This document shows positions 44,012-53,296 of a stretch of DNA of 60,760 nt, one piece after another. The DNA comes from Treponema sp. GTDB taxonomy: Bacteria > Spirochaetota > Spirochaetia > Treponematales > Breznakiellaceae. A program made the translations under genes and the position numbers. Under the pieces are notes generated by a model, which did no database searches, was not told the origin of the DNA, and was given only the letters and a program-made list of their open reading frames with translations. Position 1 is the stretch's first letter. Every line of letters begins with the position of its first letter. The stretch covers positions 1 through 60,760 of the forward strand of contig JAAYUZ010000117.1 in NCBI GenBank assembly GCA_012517385.1, read 5' to 3'.

Positions 44012-45075
44012 TGAAACTGCCAAACCTCAAGGAAAGAAAGGTACAGCTTTCTTTAGGAGCTTCAGCCCTCTTCATCGCGCTTCTTTTTCTTGCCGATGCG
44101 TTCCTGGACCCCTTTTCCATGCAAATATTTAAGCTCTGTGCTATAAATATTATCCTGGCCCTGTCGCTCAACCTGCTGAACGGTTTTACGGGTCTCTTTT
44201 CCCTGGGCCATGCGGGCTTTATGTCTATCGGCGCCTATACCTGTGCCCTCCTTACCATGACCACAGCCCAGAAGGAGATGAACTTTTTCCTGAAGCCCAT
44301 AGAACCCGTTCTGGCCCACATTACCATTCCCTTCCTGCCAGCCCTGCTCATTGCAGGCCTTGTGGCAGCCTTTTTCGGTTTTATCATCGGGGCTCCTGCC
44401 CTGCGTCTGCGTGATGATTACCTGGCCATCGCCACCCTGGGATTTTCGGAGATTATCCGGGTAGTGTTTACCAATCTGCAGACCATCACCAACGGCTCCC
44501 TGGGCATTAAGGGCCTGCCCCGTTTTACCACCATGTGGTGGGCCTGGGGGACGGCGGTCGTGACGGTGGTCATCATCGTAAGCCTCATACACTCCAGTTA
44601 CGGCAGGGCCTTTAAGGCTATCCGGGACAATGAGATCGCCGCAGAGGCCATGGGGATAAATATATTCAGAATGAAGCTTCTCTCCTTTGTCATCTCATCC
44701 TTCTTTGCAGGAATTGGCGGCGCTCTCCTGGCCCACCACCTTACGACCATTGACCCGAAGCAATTCATGTTCCTGAAAACCTTTGATATCCTGCTCATAG
44801 TTGTGCTCGGCGGTATCGGTTCCATATCAGGGTCCATTATTGCAGCCATCGTCGTCACCATATTGATGGAAGCCCTCCGCTTTCTGGACGGTCCCCTCAA
44901 TTTCATCTTTTTCACCACACCCGGTGTACCCGGTATACGGATGGTGGTGTTCTCCATTCTGCTCATGGTGGTTATCCTCTTCCGACAGCAGGGGCTCATG
45001 GGACGGAAAGAACTATCCTGGTCAATGATAGATGGTTGGATTAAAAGTCTGCGACGGATAGGGAAAAGGAGCTAG
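44008..45075 (+). CDS. livM: Branched-chain amino acid ABC permease LivM
   Basis: A 355-residue permease. NIILALSLNLLNGFTGLFSLGHAGFMSIGAY and LRLRDDYLAIATLGFSEIIRVV are LivM signatures. GGIGSISGSIIAAIVVTILMEALRF is the second-half counterpart. Codon overlap with livH suggests translational coupling. Confidence 0.95.
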   Translation: MMKLPNLKERKVQLSLGASALFIALLFLADAFLDPFSMQIFKLCAINIILALSLNLLNGFTGLFSLGHAGFMSIGAYTCALLTMTTAQKEMNFFLKPIEPVLAHITIPFLPALLIAGLVAAFFGFIIGAPALRLRDDYLAIATLGFSEIIRVVFTNLQTITNGSLGIKGLPRFTTMWWAWGTAVVTVVIIVSLIHSSYGRAFKAIRDNEIAAEAMGINIFRMKLLSFVISSFFAGIGGALLAHHLTTIDPKQFMFLKTFDILLIVVLGGIGSISGSIIAAIVVTILMEALRFLDGPLNFIFFTTPGVPGIRMVVFSILLMVVILFRQQGLMGRKELSWSMIDGWIKSLRRIGKRS

Positions 45076-45077
45076 CG

Positions 45078-45848
45078 GTGGCACACTTACTGGAAACAAA
45101 AAATCTTACCATGACCTTCGGAGGCCTCACAGCGGTTTCCGACCTGAACATCGAAATAGACCAGGGGCAGATTATCGGTCTCATCGGTCCCAATGGGGCG
45201 GGAAAAACTACCGCTTTTAATATGATTACCGGTGTCTATAAACCAAGCTCGGGGATCATCCTTTTTGAGGGTAATCGGATTGATGGGATGAAACCCCACC
45301 GAATTACCGCCATGGGGATTGCCCGAACCTTTCAGAATATCCGTTTATTTAAAGAAATGAGTGTCCTGGAAAACGTCCTGGTGGCCCACCATTTCAGGAT
45401 GGGAACCAACCTGGTAGAGTCGGTGCTGAAGCTGCCCTCCTATCAGAAAAAGGAAAGGGAATCCCGGGAACTGGCCATATCGCTTTTGGAACGCCTCGGT
45501 TTAGCGGACCAGGCTCATGAAAACTCCACCGCTTTGCCCTATGGTAAACAGCGCCGGCTGGAAATTGCCCGGGCCCTCGCGACGGGGCCGACCATGTTAC
45601 TCCTGGACGAACCTGCGGCGGGCATGAACCCCCAGGAATCCCGGGACCTCATGGACTTTATCTTTAAAATTCGGGAAGACTTTAACCTGACCATACTCCT
45701 GATTGAACATCATATGCAGGTAGTCATGGGAGTCTGCGAGCGCATGTATGTGCTCGACTACGGTATCACCATCGCCCATGGCAGCCCGGAACATATCCGG
45801 AAGAATCCAAAGGTTATCGAAGCCTATCTGGGGGCAGACGCATGCTGA
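45078..45848 (+). CDS. livG: Branched-chain amino acid ABC ATPase LivG
   Basis: A 256-residue ATPase with a GTG start at 45078, 2 bases after livM. Walker A is GPNGAGKTT, Walker B is MLLLDEPAAGMNP, and the long insert before ALPYGKQRRLEIARAL is typical of LivG. It overlaps livF by 7 bases. Confidence 0.95.
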   Translation: MAHLLETKNLTMTFGGLTAVSDLNIEIDQGQIIGLIGPNGAGKTTAFNMITGVYKPSSGIILFEGNRIDGMKPHRITAMGIARTFQNIRLFKEMSVLENVLVAHHFRMGTNLVESVLKLPSYQKKERESRELAISLLERLGLADQAHENSTALPYGKQRRLEIARALATGPTMLLLDEPAAGMNPQESRDLMDFIFKIREDFNLTILLIEHHMQVVMGVCERMYVLDYGITIAHGSPEHIRKNPKVIEAYLGADAC

Positions 45849-46552
45849 CAATAGAGAATTTATCTGTCCATTACGGGGGAATTCATGCCCTCCAGGGCAT
45901 CAGCCTGGAAGTTCCTGCCGGTAAAATTGTAACCCTTATCGGCGCCAACGGAGCCGGGAAAAGCACCACCCTGAATACAATTATCGGCCTTGTAAAGAGC
46001 TCCTCCGGCTCTGTTATGTTCGAAGGTAAAAATATTCTCGGCCAGCCCACAAAAAACCTCGTTGAACAGGGCCTTGTATTGGTTCCTGAGGGGCGAAGGA
46101 TATTCCCGAATCTGACAGTCCAGGAGAATTTAACCCTTGGAGCCTATGCCCGCACCGATGCAGAGTCCATCGAACAGGACAGGGAACGGGTCTTCAGCCT
46201 GTTTCCCCGGCTCAAGGAACGGATTAAACAAAAGGCGGGAACCCTGTCGGGGGGTGAACAGCAGATGCTCGCCGTGGGCAGAGCCCTGATGAGCAAGCCC
46301 AAGGTCATCATGATGGATGAACCGTCATTGGGACTTGCGCCTATCATCGTTGGGATGATTTTTGATATTATTAAGGAAATAAACAGCTCAGGGGTCACGG
46401 TGCTTCTGGTGGAACAGAATGCCAAGGCCGCTTTGGAAGCGGCCGACCTGGCCTATGTGCTTGAAACGGGCCGCATCACCCTCTCCGGAACGGGAAAGGA
46501 ACTCCTGGCTGACGACCGGGTCCGCAAGGCCTATTTAGGAGAAGCTGAATAA
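45842..46552 (+). CDS. livF: Branched-chain amino acid ABC ATPase LivF
   Basis: A 236-residue ATPase. Walker A is GANGAGKST, signature TLSGGEQQMLAVGRAL, Walker B VIMMDEPSLGLAP. The VPEGRRIFPNLTVQENLTLGAY phrase is specific to LivF. It ends 2 bases before proA. Confidence 0.95.
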   Translation: MLTIENLSVHYGGIHALQGISLEVPAGKIVTLIGANGAGKSTTLNTIIGLVKSSSGSVMFEGKNILGQPTKNLVEQGLVLVPEGRRIFPNLTVQENLTLGAYARTDAESIEQDRERVFSLFPRLKERIKQKAGTLSGGEQQMLAVGRALMSKPKVIMMDEPSLGLAPIIVGMIFDIIKEINSSGVTVLLVEQNAKAALEAADLAYVLETGRITLSGTGKELLADDRVRKAYLGEAE

Positions 46553-46554
46553 AC

Positions 46555-47826
46555 ATGGGAAATCTCGATACGGTCTTTGCCTCCCTAAGGGAAGCCCAGA
46601 AAAGGCTGGCTTTGGCAAGCCGAAAAGAAAAGGACGAGGGCCTTCGGGCAGTCATGAAGGCCATAGATGAGGACCGGCAAACCATCCTCGCAGCTAATCG
46701 AAAGGATGTGGAGCGGGCCCGTGCCTCCGGTATGAAGGAAGCCCTGGTGGACCGGCTTGCCCTGAATGATAAGCGGATTAATGAAATCATCGACGGCATC
46801 GATGTGGTGGTCAGGCAGGATGACCCCATTGGCCGGGTCCTCGACGGCTGGACCCTTCCCAACGGGCTCTTTATCGAAAAGATAACCGTGCCCCTGGGGA
46901 CCGCAGCCATCATCTACGAATCCCGTCCCAATGTTACTGTCGATGCCTTCTGCCTCGCCTATAAGGCAGGTTGTGCAATCCTGCTCCGGGGCAGCTCCGC
47001 CGCCCTGGAATCCAACCGGGCCCTGGTGGCTACCATACGGCGGGCCCTGAGTTCGGTAGACCGGTATCCTGACGCGGTCGCCCTGGCCGATTCTGGGAGC
47101 CGAGACGAGGTCGATGAAATTCTCACCGCCCGGGGCAAGGTGGATGTGGTTATCCCCCGGGGGGGCCGTGACCTCATCCGCCGGGTGGTGGATAATGCAA
47201 GGGTTCCGGTTATCGAGACCGGCGAAGGTAACTGCCACATCTATGTGGAGCCCAGCGCAGATTTTGAAGCAGCGGTAAACATTGTAGAAAACGCGAAGAT
47301 TCAGAAGCCTGGGGCCTGCAACGCCGTAGAAACCCTTTTGGTGCATCGGGATGGGGCGGAACGCTTTATTCCCCTGGTAGCCCAGCGGCTTGCTGGCCGG
47401 GTCCTGCTCCGCTGCTGTGACAGGAGCCGGGCTATCCTGGAGAAGGCTGCATCCCTCCCTGCAAACCTTACAGTAGAAAAAGCCACAGAAGAGGATTGGG
47501 CCACCGAATACCTGGACTATATTCTGGCAGTCAAGGTGGTCGACTCCCTGGATGAAGCCATCACCCACATTAACCAGTATGGCACCCGTCACTCCGAGGC
47601 AATTCTCACCAACGACCTGGCTTCCAGCACCGAGTTTGAACGGCGCGTCGATGCGGCCTGTGTGTACACCAACGCTTCCATCCGTTTTACCGATGGAGGT
47701 CAGTTTGGGTTTGGCGCAGAGCTGGGCATCAGCACCCAGAAGTTTCATGCCCGGGGCCCCATGGGACTTGAAGCCCTTACCACAATAAAGTATCGTGTCA
47801 GAGGTACAGGTCAGATACGGGAGTAA
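46555..47826 (+). CDS. proA: Gamma-glutamyl phosphate reductase
   Basis: A 423-residue aldehyde-dehydrogenase-fold enzyme that reduces glutamyl 5-phosphate to the semialdehyde in proline synthesis. Catalytic Cys is in IQKPGACNAVETLLV. GTAAIIYESRPNVTVDAFCLA and GRDLIRRVVDNARVPVIETGEGNCHIYV are hallmark ProA motifs. It begins 2 bases after livF, so it is expressed with the transporter. A long open frame on the other strand is a shadow. Confidence 0.97.
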   Translation: MGNLDTVFASLREAQKRLALASRKEKDEGLRAVMKAIDEDRQTILAANRKDVERARASGMKEALVDRLALNDKRINEIIDGIDVVVRQDDPIGRVLDGWTLPNGLFIEKITVPLGTAAIIYESRPNVTVDAFCLAYKAGCAILLRGSSAALESNRALVATIRRALSSVDRYPDAVALADSGSRDEVDEILTARGKVDVVIPRGGRDLIRRVVDNARVPVIETGEGNCHIYVEPSADFEAAVNIVENAKIQKPGACNAVETLLVHRDGAERFIPLVAQRLAGRVLLRCCDRSRAILEKAASLPANLTVEKATEEDWATEYLDYILAVKVVDSLDEAITHINQYGTRHSEAILTNDLASSTEFERRVDAACVYTNASIRFTDGGQFGFGAELGISTQKFHARGPMGLEALTTIKYRVRGTGQIRE

Positions 47827-47840
47827 AAAAGAACAACACC

Positions 47841-48644
47841 ATGATTCCTCAATTAATCGATACATCCCGAAAGATTGTCATCAAAATCGGCTCCAACACC
47901 CTGGCGGACAAACAGGGACATATAAACCGGGCCTTTCTTTCGGAATTTGCAGAACAGGTAGCGGAACTCCTGAATCAGGGCAAACAGATTGTCCTGGTTT
48001 CCTCAGGAGCCCGCATCGCAGGCATTTCTACCATCGGTAAGTGGGAGCGGAAACGGGATATCCATTACAAGCAAGCCCTCTGTGCGGTGGGCCAGGTGGA
48101 GCTTATGGAAGCCTGGCGGAAGGCCTTTGAATCCCACGGTATCCACATCGGCCAGCTCCTCCTCACCGCCGACGATTTTTCCAATGATATACGGACCCTG
48201 CATATGCGGAACACCCTCTTTACCCTGGTGGATGAGGGGGTGGTTCCCATTATCAACGAAAACGATTCAGTCTGTGTTGATGAAATTAAAATCGGTGATA
48301 ATGACAACCTGGCAGCTTTAACAGCCATACTCTGGAGCGCAGACCTTTTAATTCTCTTCAGCGATATTGATGGGGTCTATACCAAAAATCCCAAGGAGCA
48401 CCAGGACGCCCAACTGATAGAAACGGTCCAGGATATGGAGACCCTCAGGGCTTCTATCTCAGTGGGCAGTACCAACAGTTTTGGTACCGGCGGCATTGTA
48501 ACCAAACTGGAGGCGGCCGAGAAGGTCCTCTCCTATGGAATTCCCATGATACTTGCCCACGGCGGAAAGAGCCGGGTGCTGGAAGCCCTTCGTAAGGGGA
48601 CCCAGCGGGGGACCGCCTTTGTACCACCGGGAGGTAAACCATGA
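47841..48644 (+). CDS. proB: Glutamate 5-kinase, short form without PUA domain
   Basis: A 267-residue amino-acid kinase making glutamyl 5-phosphate, first step of proline synthesis. KIVIKIGSNTLADKQG is the ATP-binding start; VVPIINENDSVCVDEIKIGDND is the glutamate site; SVGSTNSFGTGGIVTKLEAAEK is the phosphate loop. Many ProB proteins (about 370 residues) have a C-terminal PUA domain, which is absent here. Its stop overlaps proC by 4 bases. Confidence 0.95.
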   Translation: MIPQLIDTSRKIVIKIGSNTLADKQGHINRAFLSEFAEQVAELLNQGKQIVLVSSGARIAGISTIGKWERKRDIHYKQALCAVGQVELMEAWRKAFESHGIHIGQLLLTADDFSNDIRTLHMRNTLFTLVDEGVVPIINENDSVCVDEIKIGDNDNLAALTAILWSADLLILFSDIDGVYTKNPKEHQDAQLIETVQDMETLRASISVGSTNSFGTGGIVTKLEAAEKVLSYGIPMILAHGGKSRVLEALRKGTQRGTAFVPPGGKP

Positions 48645-49471
48645 GCTATACCATAACCTGTATCGGAAGCGGCAATATGGGCAGCGCCCTGATGAAGGCC
48701 GCCGCCCGGGTGGTCGGCGGGGCCGCCATTGGGGTCACTGATGCGGATAGAACCAAGGCGCAGGCCTTTGCCTCTGAGCTGGGCGGCGGCGCCCTGGCCA
48801 CGAATACCGTGGCCGCAGCGGAGGGCCGGTTTGTGCTTCTGGCGGTGAAACCCCAGGTGGCGCGGACCGTGCTGGTGGAAATTGCACCGGTACTGGCCCA
48901 AAGACTTAAGGATGGTAAACCCGCGGTACTGGTATCGATTGTGGCGGGCCTTTCCATCGAGGTTATGAAGAAACATCTGGCAGATGGAGGGTGTACCGGC
49001 AAACAGCCCATCATCAGGCTGATGCCCAATACCCCGGCTCTGGTAGCCAAGGGGATGATCGCCCTGGCACCATCCCCTGAGGTGAACTCCGATGCAGTCC
49101 AGGAACTGAAGCAGCTTCTGGGCCAGGCGGGTATCATTGACCAGATTGATGAACCCCTCATGGATGCGGTAACTGCCCTCTCCGGTTCCGGGCCTGCCTT
49201 TGTCTACCTCTTTATCGAAGCCCTGGCTGACGCGGGGGTCCGCTCCGGCTTAAGCCGTGACAGGGCCCTTCGCTATGCAGCCCGGACCGTACTGGGGGCT
49301 GCAGCCATGGTGGAAGAGACAGGCCAGCACCCGGGGGTCCTTAAGGATGCGGTTACCTCTCCTGGGGGGACCACCATTGCAGGAATCGCCGCTTTGGAGC
49401 AGGGGGCTTTCCGCGGGACCGTCATGTCCGCGGTGGATGCGGCATTCCGCCGCTCAAAAGAGCTGGGCTAG
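48641..49471 (+). CDS. proC: Pyrroline-5-carboxylate reductase
   Basis: A 276-residue NAD(P)H-dependent reductase for the last step of proline synthesis. The Rossmann start is TITCIGSGNMGSALM; PIIRLMPNTPALVAKGM and VTALSGSGPAFVYLFIEALADAGVRSGLSR are family signatures, and VTSPGGTTIAGIAALEQGAFRG closes the active site. Order here is A-B-C, and all three genes sit under the liv promoter unless an internal one is hidden. Confidence 0.96.
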   Translation: MSYTITCIGSGNMGSALMKAAARVVGGAAIGVTDADRTKAQAFASELGGGALATNTVAAAEGRFVLLAVKPQVARTVLVEIAPVLAQRLKDGKPAVLVSIVAGLSIEVMKKHLADGGCTGKQPIIRLMPNTPALVAKGMIALAPSPEVNSDAVQELKQLLGQAGIIDQIDEPLMDAVTALSGSGPAFVYLFIEALADAGVRSGLSRDRALRYAARTVLGAAAMVEETGQHPGVLKDAVTSPGGTTIAGIAALEQGAFRGTVMSAVDAAFRRSKELG

Positions 49472-49726
49472 GGTAAAAGCCAGGTATCCTGCGGGCCCGG
49501 CTACCCCGTGGCCCCACCTGTCCTGCAGGTCCGAGGGCTGGCGTTGTAGCTGAGCCCGCGGTGTAGCAGGGCTGGCGGCCCCACTGGTCCTGTGGGCTGG
49601 CGGGGCAGTCTGGCTGGCAAGGTAGCCACGCCCACGGGGTAGCAGGGCCCGCTGTGTAGCAGGGATGGCGGACCTGCCGGCTGGCGAACCTGCAGACTGG
49701 CGGACCCGCCGGCTAGCAGCCTAGCA
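49472..49726. repeat. GC-rich degenerate minisatellite between proC and GNAT
   Basis: The 255-base gap is built from variants of ggctggcgg and gtagcaggg. Three clear 16-bp tandem units lie at 49667-49714 (ggcggacctgccggct, ggcgaacctgcagact, ggcggacccgccggct). Units can pair with each other, so the stretch may also fold as a convergent terminator. No gene is seen on either strand. Confidence 0.7.
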
Positions 49727-50620
49727 TCAATAGTAATTGATTCTGTAGGACCCGATAGGGGTAAAGCCTAGTTTTTCGTAGACCCGGATGGCGGGGAGAT
49801 TTTGTTTTTTTACAAAGAGCCCCACGGCACACCCCTCCTTCTGTACTTGTTCCACCAGCTTTGCGACCACATAGGTTCCTATGCCTTTACCGCGGAACCG
49901 GGGCTGCACATACACCCCGCCAATCTGGCGGCAAGTGTAAGCCCTCGCATTGGTGTTTGCCTTGGCAGCACTGACTCCCCCATATTCTGCAAATATAAGG
50001 AGCTCCTCAGCAAGAATTCGTTCTAAACCCTGGCGGCAATGGGCCTCATGGAAGGTGCTGTGGGCGGGAATTACCTCCTCCTGTTCATAGGCAGCCTGCA
50101 GGGGATAGACCTGCTCCGCAGCGGGATTATCTATCAAGGTAAGCCCCTCCGGTTTTGGGGGAAGCCGAACCGGTATGCTTAGGTGCATCAGGTAGTAATC
50201 AAACTGATCCTGGATGTGGTATCCTTCCTGTTTCAGGGCTTCTTCGGTGATCTCCACATCTTCTTTGAGCCCCTGTAGGGAGTAGATCCGTTTAGAAAAG
50301 GGCAGGTTGATAAAACGACGGGTGATTCTGGATGCCTGTTCTTTTTCATAGTTTAGAAAAAAAGGGTGGAGAATTTGGCCTGAACGGAATAAAAAGGCTT
50401 GAATGTGCTGTGCCCTGTCCAGCCCAAGCAGCATCTGGTCCCGGCCTGGGAAGGTTTTCCCCTTACCAAGTGTTCTGTTTTTATATTGAATAAAGCGGCT
50501 GGCTGCCGCCACCAGGTAAGGTTCATGTTTTTTTAAAAAAGTCTCAATATGCTCATAATCCTGCGGTCTGGCGGTTTTCCAATGAAGCCCTTCGATTGCC
50601 ATGGTACTGCTAGTTCCCAA
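49727..50620 (-). CDS. GNAT-family N-acetyltransferase with N-terminal extension
   Basis: A 297-residue protein. The C-terminal GNAT domain (about 215-297) has the acetyl-CoA loop VQPRFRGKGIGTYVVAKLVEQ and the closing AIRVYEKLGFTPIGSYRI. The first 200 residues (LKKHEPYLVAAASRFIQYKN...) are helical and resemble the DUF-type N-terminal half of some two-domain GNATs; function not recognised. It overlaps the GH3 gene end by 11 bases. Confidence 0.85.
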   Translation of the reverse strand: MGTSSTMAIEGLHWKTARPQDYEHIETFLKKHEPYLVAAASRFIQYKNRTLGKGKTFPGRDQMLLGLDRAQHIQAFLFRSGQILHPFFLNYEKEQASRITRRFINLPFSKRIYSLQGLKEDVEITEEALKQEGYHIQDQFDYYLMHLSIPVRLPPKPEGLTLIDNPAAEQVYPLQAAYEQEEVIPAHSTFHEAHCRQGLERILAEELLIFAEYGGVSAAKANTNARAYTCRQIGGVYVQPRFRGKGIGTYVVAKLVEQVQKEGCAVGLFVKKQNLPAIRVYEKLGFTPIGSYRINYY

Positions 50621-52304
50621 TGCCCTTCATGGTAAAGGGCAGTTTCCCCTGTATGGGGATTCTGCCAAGGAGGGCTGAAAATGCGGCGATAAAGGATTCC
50701 TGGGCATAGCTGTAGACCGCAATTCCACTGGTATTCCAGGTTACCCGCTGCAGATAGACCGGAGAGAGGGCGGAAATGACGATAACCCGTTTCCCGGAAT
50801 AACGAATAGTCTGGAGGAGTTCTACTCCATAGCCATTGGCAAGGCAAAAGATCACCGTGTCAGCCTGTTTTACCAGACCTTGAAAGGTAAGCCTATCCGC
50901 CTGGGAGCTTTCATCAGAATAGGGATATTTAAACCGGTCCGCATTAGGGTATGCCCGCAGTCCAATGGTAATAAAATCTTCAAAAGGAGCAGCAATGAGG
51001 ACCCTGCCTGCCTGGGCGGGGGCAAGGGGACTTGGATCGGTGCCCGAAACCAGGGTTACGCTGCGGGCTGCCAGGTTAAGGAAAAAGGCTTTCCCTTCCG
51101 GATCGGGTAAACGCCGTTTAATCTCATCAACCTGGGGATAAAGGGGTGGGGCAGAGGGCTTTTTAAGGTATTTCAGTTTTAAAATCAAAGTCCTTCGGGC
51201 CGCATCCCGCACTCTCTGACGAAAAGCCGGTTCATGCTTCATTGCGTCTATGAGGCTGGTCCACACCGGATCGCTGAGATTCGGGGTTTTGGAAATCATA
51301 AGGATATCATTCCCCGCTTCTAGGGCCAGTTTTGCCGCCCGGGAAAGACTCCCTGCAGCGGTTGTAACTCCGTTCATCAACAGGTCATCGGTTATTACCA
51401 GCCCCTTAAATGCGATATTTTCCCGTAGTACGGTAGTGATAAACCAACGGTTTATAGAGGCGGGTTCAGTGCCTCCTTTTGTATTGGGGAAGGCCAGGTG
51501 CCCCGTCATGATAGCGGGAATTCCTTCCTTGCTGAGCATCCTATAGGGGACCAGTTCCCGGTTCCACAGGGTGTTAAAGGATACCTGAATCTGAGGCAGG
51601 ACCCCATGGGAGTCCAGTTCCGTATCCCCATGGCCGGGGTAATGTTTGGCAGTCGGAATAATTCCTGCCTTTTCTAATCCCTTTGCAAAGGCAATACCAA
51701 GGACCCCCGCAGTAACCGGATCATCGCCAAAGGCCCTGGGGCCGATAAGCACCGACTGCTGGTTGGTAAAAAGGTCTACCGAGGGGGCAAAATTCATATT
51801 GATGCCCAGGACTGATAACTCCCGGCCTATATAATAGCCGGCTAAATATGCATCCCGGGGCACCCCTGAGGCACCTATCGCCATATTGCCTGGGGTTTCG
51901 CTGGTTAAGCCCTTTACATGGCGAATCCAGCCCCCTTCCTGGTCAGTGGCTACAAGAAGGGGAATTTTAAGATTGCTCTGCAATGCAGCTTTTTGCAGGG
52001 TTCCTACCGTATTTGCGAGCCGATAGGTGTCCTCCGTATTCCAGCCGAATATTTTTATGCCGCCGATATGGCGCTTCTGGATCCAGTCCATAATAGCCGG
52101 CGAGGGGTCTGCACCAACCCAGCCTAGCATAAAGGTCTGGGCTAGGGCTTCTTCGTCGGACATGGCGGAGAGCAGTTTTTCTGCAAGCTCCTCTGGTTTC
52201 CCGGGGCTGTAAAAGTCTACAGCACCGATACCAGTGGTACATAACCATGAGACTGATAGAAAGATGGCTGAAAAGAAAATAGTTTTATATTCAGCAAGCC
52301 TCAC
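50610..52304 (-). CDS. Exported GH3 glycosidase (beta-N-acetylhexosaminidase type)
   Basis: A 564-residue family 3 enzyme with an N-terminal signal (FFSAIFLSVSWLCTTGIGAV). The NagZ-type His/Asp dyad is in TAKHYPGHGDTELDSH and the nucleophile Asp in LVITDDLLMNGV. ATDQEGGWIRHV is another family motif. Unlike short NagZ proteins (about 340 residues) it has a C-terminal domain of about 180 residues (GH3_C-like). It likely removes N-acetylglucosamine from cell-wall or chitin-type fragments in the periplasm. Overlaps trxB by 4 bases. Confidence 0.9.
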   Translation of the reverse strand: MRLAEYKTIFFSAIFLSVSWLCTTGIGAVDFYSPGKPEELAEKLLSAMSDEEALAQTFMLGWVGADPSPAIMDWIQKRHIGGIKIFGWNTEDTYRLANTVGTLQKAALQSNLKIPLLVATDQEGGWIRHVKGLTSETPGNMAIGASGVPRDAYLAGYYIGRELSVLGINMNFAPSVDLFTNQQSVLIGPRAFGDDPVTAGVLGIAFAKGLEKAGIIPTAKHYPGHGDTELDSHGVLPQIQVSFNTLWNRELVPYRMLSKEGIPAIMTGHLAFPNTKGGTEPASINRWFITTVLRENIAFKGLVITDDLLMNGVTTAAGSLSRAAKLALEAGNDILMISKTPNLSDPVWTSLIDAMKHEPAFRQRVRDAARRTLILKLKYLKKPSAPPLYPQVDEIKRRLPDPEGKAFFLNLAARSVTLVSGTDPSPLAPAQAGRVLIAAPFEDFITIGLRAYPNADRFKYPYSDESSQADRLTFQGLVKQADTVIFCLANGYGVELLQTIRYSGKRVIVISALSPVYLQRVTWNTSGIAVYSYAQESFIAAFSALLGRIPIQGKLPFTMKGIGN

Positions 52305-53239
52305 CGATATGCTTCACCCCTGATTTCATCAATATACTGGGATGCGCAGTGGGCTGCAATAGCTCCTTCACCGGCGGCGACCACCACCTGCCGGAAGGGA
52401 CTGGACCGGACGTCGCCGGCTGCAAAAAGGCCCTTTATAGAGGTTTCCATCCGCTGGTTGGTGATAATATAGCCCGCTTCGTCCTTTTCGGCCTCGGGGA
52501 CCAGGTCTGTCTGGGGAATAGAGCCTACAAAGATAAAGACCGCTTCCGTATCATCCTCGTAACGTTCTCCCGTATCGGTCCGTTCAAGCACCACAGACCG
52601 GACCTTGTTGTCTCCCTTAATTTCCACGATCCGGGTATTAAAATGAACCTGGATATTCTTGTTTTTAAGCACCCGTTCCGCCAGAGCTTTCTGTGCCCGG
52701 AATCGGTCCCGCCGGTGAACCATGACTATCTGGTTTGACAGGTTTGACAGGTACTGTGCTTCGTCGCAGGCCGCGTCGCCGCCACCGACCACATACATTT
52801 TCTTCCCCTTAAAGAAGGGCCCGTCACAGGTGCCGCAGTATGAAACGCCGCGGCCCTGGAATTCCATTTCGCCGGGGACTTCCAGGTGCCGATGTTTCGC
52901 ACCGGTGGCAAGGATGACCGCAGGGGCTGTCATCGTATCCCCAGAACCAAGATGGGCGATAAAAAGATTGTTTTCTTTTTCAAGCTTAACAACGGTATCA
53001 TTCACAAATTCGGCACCGAACTTTTCTGCCTGCCGATGCATATCCTGGGCAAATTCGAAACCGCTTTTTGGTTCCACATAGCCGGGGTAGTTTTCCAGAT
53101 GATCGATAAGAAGGGCCTGGCCGCCGGGGGCCATCTCTTCAATCATAAGGGTCTTTAAATTTGCCCGGGCACCGTACTGGGCTGCCGTCAGTCCCGCTGC
53201 CCCTGCTCCTATAATGATAAGATCTACATCACGGTTCAT
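52301..53239 (-). CDS. trxB: Thioredoxin reductase
   Basis: A 312-residue FAD/NADPH enzyme. The FAD site is IIIGAGAAGLTAAQYGAR, the redox pair Cys135-Cys138 is in SYCGTCDGPFF, the NADPH site is VVGGGDAACDEA and the second FAD motif is GLFAAGDVRSSPFRQVVVAAGEGAIAA. First gene of the trxB-GH3-GNAT unit. AGGAGA lies 8 bases before the ATG. Confidence 0.95.
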   Translation of the reverse strand: MNRDVDLIIIGAGAAGLTAAQYGARANLKTLMIEEMAPGGQALLIDHLENYPGYVEPKSGFEFAQDMHRQAEKFGAEFVNDTVVKLEKENNLFIAHLGSGDTMTAPAVILATGAKHRHLEVPGEMEFQGRGVSYCGTCDGPFFKGKKMYVVGGGDAACDEAQYLSNLSNQIVMVHRRDRFRAQKALAERVLKNKNIQVHFNTRIVEIKGDNKVRSVVLERTDTGERYEDDTEAVFIFVGSIPQTDLVPEAEKDEAGYIITNQRMETSIKGLFAAGDVRSSPFRQVVVAAGEGAIAAHCASQYIDEIRGEAYR

Positions 53240-53262
53240 TTTCAGATTCTCCTATATATGAA

Positions 53263-53291
53263 AAAATATATAATACCAGGATTTTTGTCAA
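53263..53291 (-). promoter_or_regulatory. Sigma-70 promoter of trxB
   Basis: Read on the minus strand: TTGACA, then an AT-rich -10 region (TATTTT at 17 bases, or TATATT at 15). Confidence 0.5.
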
Positions 53292-53296
53292 TTAAG

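Noticed and set aside
46585-47865. A 426-codon open frame on the minus strand opposite proA
   Set aside because: proA has full family motifs on the plus strand; the opposite frame is an artefact of GC-biased third positions and resembles no family.
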